From positions 40,167-104,166 of the forward strand of contig JAIFAC010000430.1 in the NCBI GenBank assembly GCA_026545765.1: DNA of 64,000 nucleotides. Reading direction: 5' to 3'. The notes beneath the pieces were generated by a model. That model searched no databases and was not told the origin of the DNA. It saw only the letters and a list, made by a program, of their open reading frames with translations. Position numbers and translations under genes: made by a program. This DNA is from Plantago major (lineage: Eukaryota > Streptophyta > Magnoliopsida > Lamiales > Plantaginaceae). How positions within the stretch are numbered: the first letter of the stretch is position 1; every line of letters begins with the position of its first letter. This document shows positions 58,347 to 64,000 of this stretch, in pieces.

Positions 58347-61300
58347 CTTTAAGCGATGAAATTTAGGGGTTTTTTTTTTTTGCACATTCATTTTAGGGCC
58401 ATAACATAAGTATCGGAATTTTATCTTCTTTCTTTAAAGAAAAAGCAAACAGAACAAGTCCAAACTTCAGTTGAAAGACTAGAGTCATGCCTGCTGCAAA
58501 TGGCTGCTGCTATTGCCAGATCCCCAGCTCTCTCTGTCAGGTTGGTCCCACTGATGACATTAATGAAAATTCCCTGCAAAAGAATTGAATAAGCAACTTC
58601 CAGTGGAAGCGACAAAACCTCTAAGAATCCATCAAGTTTTTGCCTTGAACCCTTAAACAAAGAAACTGAAACTCATAGCTTATGTGCATTCTTGTAATCG
58701 GGTAAAAGATTATATGCTCTTGTGATTTATGAATGAGTATATAGATTTATGAATGAGTGATAGGTGGCAAATATATATTTGAATAAAAAATGATTTACGA
58801 ATGAGTGATAGGTGGCAAATGCGCTAATTCGTTAGATGATTGGATGTGGGGACAAAACATGCCAAAAATGGAAGAAGATTCAAACGGGACACCCAAAATG
58901 GAAACCAAGAAACTTCAGGTGGGATTGAGAGAGTAATAAATAGGGCTATTGGGGTAATTTAATCTCCGAATCAATGAAAATTTGGTTTGTGGGAATGGCT
59001 AGAAACACCAGTTATTTGAGGAACGGAGGTAAAGCAAGAGAAACTGGAAGGCGAGTTATGGACAATTTCTGGGCATGGCAGTTATGTAAACCAAAATCCA
59101 TATAAACCAGAGATTCAAAATTCAGTATAGAGATCATTACGTTCTCTTGTAGCTTGACAGCCGCTTGTTTTGTAAGAACCTGCACAAGAAAAACGTAAAG
59201 TGGTCAGACATACAAAGAGCTCCAATTAAATGTTCTTTGGGGTGAGGGGGTGGGGGTCATAAAAGAACAGTAGATTTCTTTTGGCCCTAAAAAGTTGGGA
59301 GAACACCATGGTTGTCTATATAATTATTTATACTTTTAGTCTATTAGTAATGCATGTATGTGGCATGCTCCCTCATTCACTTCTCAAATGAAACATCCAG
59401 TTAATGGCATGCATTGATCAGCGAGAAATGTCATATATTTCACAAAGGAAACCCCGCTGCTCGAAGCTCCAGTTATGATGCACATTTTGTCTATCATTTG
59501 AAGGTCTAACTGGAAAGAGTAGAGAATCAACAATGATGCACTTCTCAACATCTAAAGGTCACTGCATTTGGTTTCTGAAGCTAATAGATACATGGCCAAG
59601 TATTAAAGCATCAAGTGAATCAACAAAGTGACTTACTGAAATAATCATATCAGCGCGGGAATTTTGAACTCCATTTACATGCCTCAAACTTGATGATCCA
59701 ACCACACATAATGCCTACATGGATATCGTGAAAGGAGAATTGTTAACAAAAAGAAATCAAACTGTTACAATGTTATCCAAAAAACTGCCCTGATAATTCC
59801 TGTCAAAACACATGATCACTACATTGTATTCTAGAAAGATTACAAAATATAGGAAGCAGGAAAGCGAATGAGCTTATGAGATGACCGTCCTAAAGTATTA
59901 GACTCAAGTTTCACTGATGATATTAAAATAGACCAGCCAAAGATCTGACACAATGAATGGAAGTGTTTACCTGTACTTCAATAAGAAATGCTCTGGATCC
60001 ATCCAGAATCACAGCAACAGCTAGCCCAGCTAGATAGTCCGACGAAAACTGCTCCCCCAAGAACATCCCAATGGGATTTGACACAGCTTGCAATCCTGAA
60101 TTAGACATTTCGAAAACTCCAAGCTGGCATAAAATATCATTCCAGTTTCAGGATATAATATCATTCCAGTTTCAGGATAGTATATACATGAATTTCCGGA
60201 CTTGCGATCAGCATGTAAAATTGCAAAGCACGAAAATCCTTCTGGTATCTAAATTCACCAGTCAGGAAGCCGTATATCACACGCCTTATGCTCAACTTTT
60301 TTTTGTTTGCAGGTATTCTGTTTATATTGCCTGCAGTTGGAAGGAGAAAGATCCTTCTAGGATTTAAAGTCACAGGTGGATATTCTTACTATCTCATGTG
60401 TGTTGAACTTAACTTTCTTGGCTTACACATATTCTGTTTATATTTGCCCTAGCAGTAGTGAAGCAACACAGAAATAATGAAGCCAATCACAAAGCTGACA
60501 ATCTTGGACAGGTGTAACAGACAATAAAAAAATATCAGTTGAAGGTGCAGTTTAAGTTGACTGGTCTGAGCCAGGAAAGCAAGTTTCTGGGCACAAGGAG
60601 CATGATTTCAGATACTCATTAACTACTGAGTGCTCTATAGGAGGATAATCCAGCAAAAGAAATTTTAACTGAATACAGGAAGCAATTCAGGAGTAATCGT
60701 ATATGGAGTTTAAGTACCAAAATTCCAAATGCTTCTGATTATTAAAAGTCCTAAAATTTAGTTAATCATGAGAATCACCTCTAAAGGGGCTTCACTAAAT
60801 CAGCTTTTTCAATCTTTTTGGGCTATTATTACAGGTTGAAAGCAGAATCCATTTATGTGGTTTCGTAATATATAAGCAATAAGTTTAAAGAAGTCCACTA
60901 AAAATTACAGGGGAAAAAATAACCCTGACCAGCAATACATCTTTGTGATCTCTAACTTGTTAGCTTCCCATTGAATAGGGTGAGAAAGACAGGCCTCTTT
61001 AAATGAAACAACTAGACCTTCCTTCCGGGTATTACTTTTAAGGGACTGATTTTATTGGACATTGAAGTACTTTCCTCCTTGGCCAAATAACTAGATAGAC
61101 AACAATTCATCATGCCTTAAGAGGTCATGCTATAGAAAGTTGAGAAACCTTGACTATCATACAGTTTTCTGTTTTTCCAAAAAGCAAAAAGAATAATGCA
61201 AAATCGATGGACATGACAATGTTCGCAAAAGAAGGATGATTAGAAAATTTCTAAACTGGCATTTTACAATAGCATTGGTTCCTAAGAATATAAGGTGTGA

Positions 61301-62829
61301 TTCAGATCACAAAGTACCTCATCTGTGGAACCAAACCGATTCTTCACTGAGCGAGTAGGCGATGTGATGAAAGTTTCTCCCCCTGCCATCATCAGTAAGA
61401 TAAGTTCTACCGCAAGACTGATCACTCACCCCCAACACAACAATACATCAACAAATCTTTATATTAAAAACCAATACTCCATCCGTCCCAATCTCAAGTT
61501 CCCACTTTCTTTTTTTGTTCGAGTCTGGGATGGAGGGAGTAAAAGAATGACGAGAAATAGGAAACAAAGAGAGTGGATAAGCAGAATGAAAAGGTTGCTG
61601 AACCTTTCCTGTGCCATATATAAATGTCAAAATTCCAATAAGTAGCCACCGGACAATCTTTCACATTTGTGAGCAGCAATTAGACAAGTGCCTCAAGTCG
61701 TATATGGATTTTGAGGATAAAACGAAAAGCACATGTAGTAGAATAGGAGGCAAAACTTGGCAGGGGAACACAGTCATAATCAATGAAGTCAAAAAATGTA
61801 TTTTAGGTTTTAGACTTTCAGCAGAACTTGCACAAAATGTTCTCAGTGATCCAAATGGTATAAAATTGGAGTAAATAAAATACAGTTCATTGACACGTGA
61901 TATTGTGACTGATATAGCTAGAATATAATCGAATAAGAAGCAGTGATATTTTGGTAACAGTTTCATAAAAAGTATCCAAATTAGCAGGTGTTCTCCTTAA
62001 GTCTGATTAAAATGTATGTACCCACCTCCATGTATAAAAACAACATCGACAATGTGCTCAAACACACGAGGACCAGCTATTTCTCCACTTTTTGTCACAT
62101 GCCCAATCTGCAATGACCGAGGAAAAGTGATCCTAGTGCTGTGGAGGACAAACATGATAGCTTTAGTAAACAAGATCCACAATTATTGAAGTTTGTACCC
62201 ACCAAAAATACAGCAATATTTGTCTTCTTTGCAAAACGCAGTAAGGCCGAGGTGCACTCTTTGAGCTGTCACAAACCAGCATAGTATTAAAATTTGTCTC
62301 CACCTATGGAGGCTAGATTATATTCTGCAATTGTTAAGCATACAATGTTGGTGGAATAAAAACTCGCCAGATTTTAAAGACAAGCCAAAAGCTTGATATA
62401 TAGGAAGAGATGTCCAATATCTGTGATGAAATAAAACTTGAAGTGCTATACTTGCGTGTAAAAACTCTAGTACAGCTGAGGGTTAAATTATGATATATGA
62501 AACGGGCTAACAATATAAGGTAATTATAAGTCAAAACTAATTACAATATATCTCTCCATTCCAAACCAAACTTTCATTTACTTTTTCTACCAATTTTAAG
62601 GAGTTTTGACTTTTGAGTAAAAGAAATTTGTTTATATAGATAGAGTATTAAGGTGAATGGTAAAATTAAGAGAGAGAATTGATAAAGTGCTGAAAAGACA
62701 GTGATTAAAAATTAATAGAAATGTGGATAGTGGGTTTTCATAAAAAAGGAAATGGAAATTTTGTTATCGAACATCAAAAAAGGAAGTTTCTAATGGAATG
62801 GAGGGAGTAAGAGACAATACATAAGAAAC

Positions 62830-64000
62830 TGTTATGGACCTAGAGTCCTAAATTATTAGTAGAATTCAATATTATGTTATTATTATAGAGTTTTAAGCGC
62901 GTATAGATAGGAAAGCAATTATGGGGTTCGAGTTCTTTGATTGTGGGAAGTTGCCTAATCGAAGGTTCTAGTCAAGATTAGGAAGTAGTTTTATATATAA
63001 AGAGTCTCAGGGTGTTATTACTGAGTGAGAGTCAAGAATTATTCTGAGTTCGCTCAGTTGGGTTGGTTTAAAACTTTCTTCAGGTGGTTTGTCTAATAAC
63101 CGGGCTGGTGTCTTTTTAACTTTATTTCTTGAGTTATTTTGATAAAATTACAGAAAAAATGAGTTTACTAAGCACCACAAAACTAATCATCTAGGCCCTT
63201 TATCCTCGTCTCTCTGCTTCAATCAATTGGTCCCGACTCCTGCCGGACCACAATTGAGAGCAGCAAGAAAAGGAAGCTTGACATGAAAATTGTCTTATAT
63301 GTTCTCTATAAAAGATCAGCTAGAAGAATTCCAAACACTTGACGAAAATCAGTAACTGCAGGCTACTCATTCGGCGTGCCCTTTGGGAAGACTTGAGAGT
63401 CACGAATAGGAGTTCCATCACCCGCTGGTTTCTTGAGTATGCAAGAAGAGATTCAAGGTCGCTTGGACGAGGGAGAAGGCTGATGACAGAGTTCTTTTTC
63501 ACTTGCAAATGATGTGAGCTTACAAGAAGAGGCTGAAGAAGGGTATGAGCAAACTTGAGGACAAGCTGATTTAAAAAGAGGAAGAATTGTTATGGAATTC
63601 CTAGAGTCCTAAAATTATTAGTAGAAATCTCATTTAAGGGAGGAAGAATTGTTACGCGACCTAGAGTCCTAAATTATTAGTAGGAAATCATTTAAAGAGG
63701 GAGATAATGTTACGGACATGGAGTCCTAAAGTTGAATTAATAGTAGAATCAATATTATTGTGTAGAGTTTTAAGTATAGATAGGGAAAGCACGTTATGGG
63801 AGTTAAGAGTCTGGCCACAGTTACCTAATAGAGTTCTCTGGATTAAACTTGGTGACAGTAGTTTTACATATAAAGAGTCAGGGGATTTATTATTGGAGAA
63901 ATCAGAACTATTCTAGTTCTCATTAGAGTTGGTTTCACCCTTTCGGGTGGTCTGCCCTAATAACAGAGGACTGTGGGTGTCTTTCACTTTTATTTTAGTT
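62830..64000. mobile_element. Short non-autonomous LTR element, cut by the window edge
   Basis: Two direct repeats, TGTTATGGACCTAGAGTCC (from 62830, about 300 bases) and TGTTACGGACATGGAGTCC (from 63708 to beyond the window), flank about 550 bases that lack recognisable gag or pol domains. A purine tract precedes the right repeat. The first 40 bases of the LTR also occur at 63588 and 63650, each after a similar purine tract. It inserted at the right edge of duplication copy 2. A fossil; the number of breaks cannot be judged because no coding reference is present. Confidence 0.65.

Larger units (their letters stand above)
54610..62265 (-). pseudogene. RADA pseudogene (exons 7-15 of the duplicated copy)
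   Basis: Exon remnants on the minus strand, 5' to 3': 62203-62265 (exon 7), 62026-62107 (8), 61318-61382 (9), 59971-60123 (10), 59637-59714 (11), 59141-59179 (12), 58491-58573 (13), 55294-55366 (14), 54624-54791 (15). Compared with the gene at 20823-41651: exon 8 has one extra base in the T run before ATACATGGAG, exon 9 lacks one base before CGCTCAGTG, and exon 15 has one extra T that gives an early stop three codons before the normal one. Exon 10 lacks one codon in frame. Exon 13 keeps one Ala codon that copy 1 lacks. Exons 1-6 are not in the window; they may lie beyond the element at 62830 or be lost. No complete protein can be made from what is seen. Confidence 0.88.

Noticed and set aside
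1-64000. tRNA, rRNA or other structural RNA genes
   Set aside because: I looked for tRNA B-box-like sequence and rRNA segments and saw none convincing on either strand; a covariance-model scan would be needed to exclude them.

Overview
The window is nuclear DNA of a dicot-type flowering plant. It has many-exon genes with GT-AG introns, AT-rich intergenic DNA, and dense layers of plant transposable elements (MuDR/MULE, hAT, Stowaway-like MITEs, Ty1/copia and Ty3/gypsy fossils). No species is identified.

Two host genes can be read exon by exon. (1) On the + strand, 719-6298 encodes a 475-residue plant ATP-dependent phosphofructokinase-like protein in 14 exons. Its frame is open, but nearly every signature active-site position is substituted, so it looks like a pseudoenzyme. 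A short Ser/Lys-rich first exon (65-126, minus) may belong to a divergently transcribed neighbour. (2) On the minus strand, 41651 to 20823 encodes an organellar RadA/Sms-type DNA repair ATPase in 15 exons (931 residues by my splice model). Its zinc finger, Walker A, KNRFG motif and Lon-like C-terminal domain are all present. Its first exon carries a large tandem-repeat expansion with poly-Ser and poly-Asn runs. Its 10.3-kb intron 13 is a nest of transposons.

The main architectural feature is a large direct segmental duplication. Copy 1 runs from inside PFK intron 12 (about 4750) to RADA intron 6 (about 37744). Copy 2 runs from about 44427 to 62829 and is collinear block by block. Copy 2 lacks the PFK exons and holds a RADA pseudogene (exons 7-15, at least three frame-disrupting changes). 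Each copy has private transposon insertions, several with empty sites in the other copy.

Layout: 1-6.7 kb divergent exon and PFK gene; 6.7-10.55 kb CACTA-like end and a gypsy-derived repeat; 10.56-17.09 kb a MuDR-type transposon with two nested solo LTRs; 17.1-18.3 kb gypsy fragment; 18.3-20.4 kb a T-rich repeat element with nested MITEs; 20.8-41.65 kb RADA with its transposon-filled introns; 42.1-44.4 kb gypsy 3' end; 44.4-62.8 kb duplication copy 2, including a copia fossil (45.56-49.5 kb); 62.83-64 kb a short LTR element cut by the window edge.

The most notable points are the PFK pseudoenzyme, the RADA N-terminal expansion, the motif CTGAAACTA repeated across the MuDR element, an atpD (chloroplast ATP synthase delta) fragment inside a transposable element, and different short palindromes clustered at the same relative position in several gypsy-type LTRs.
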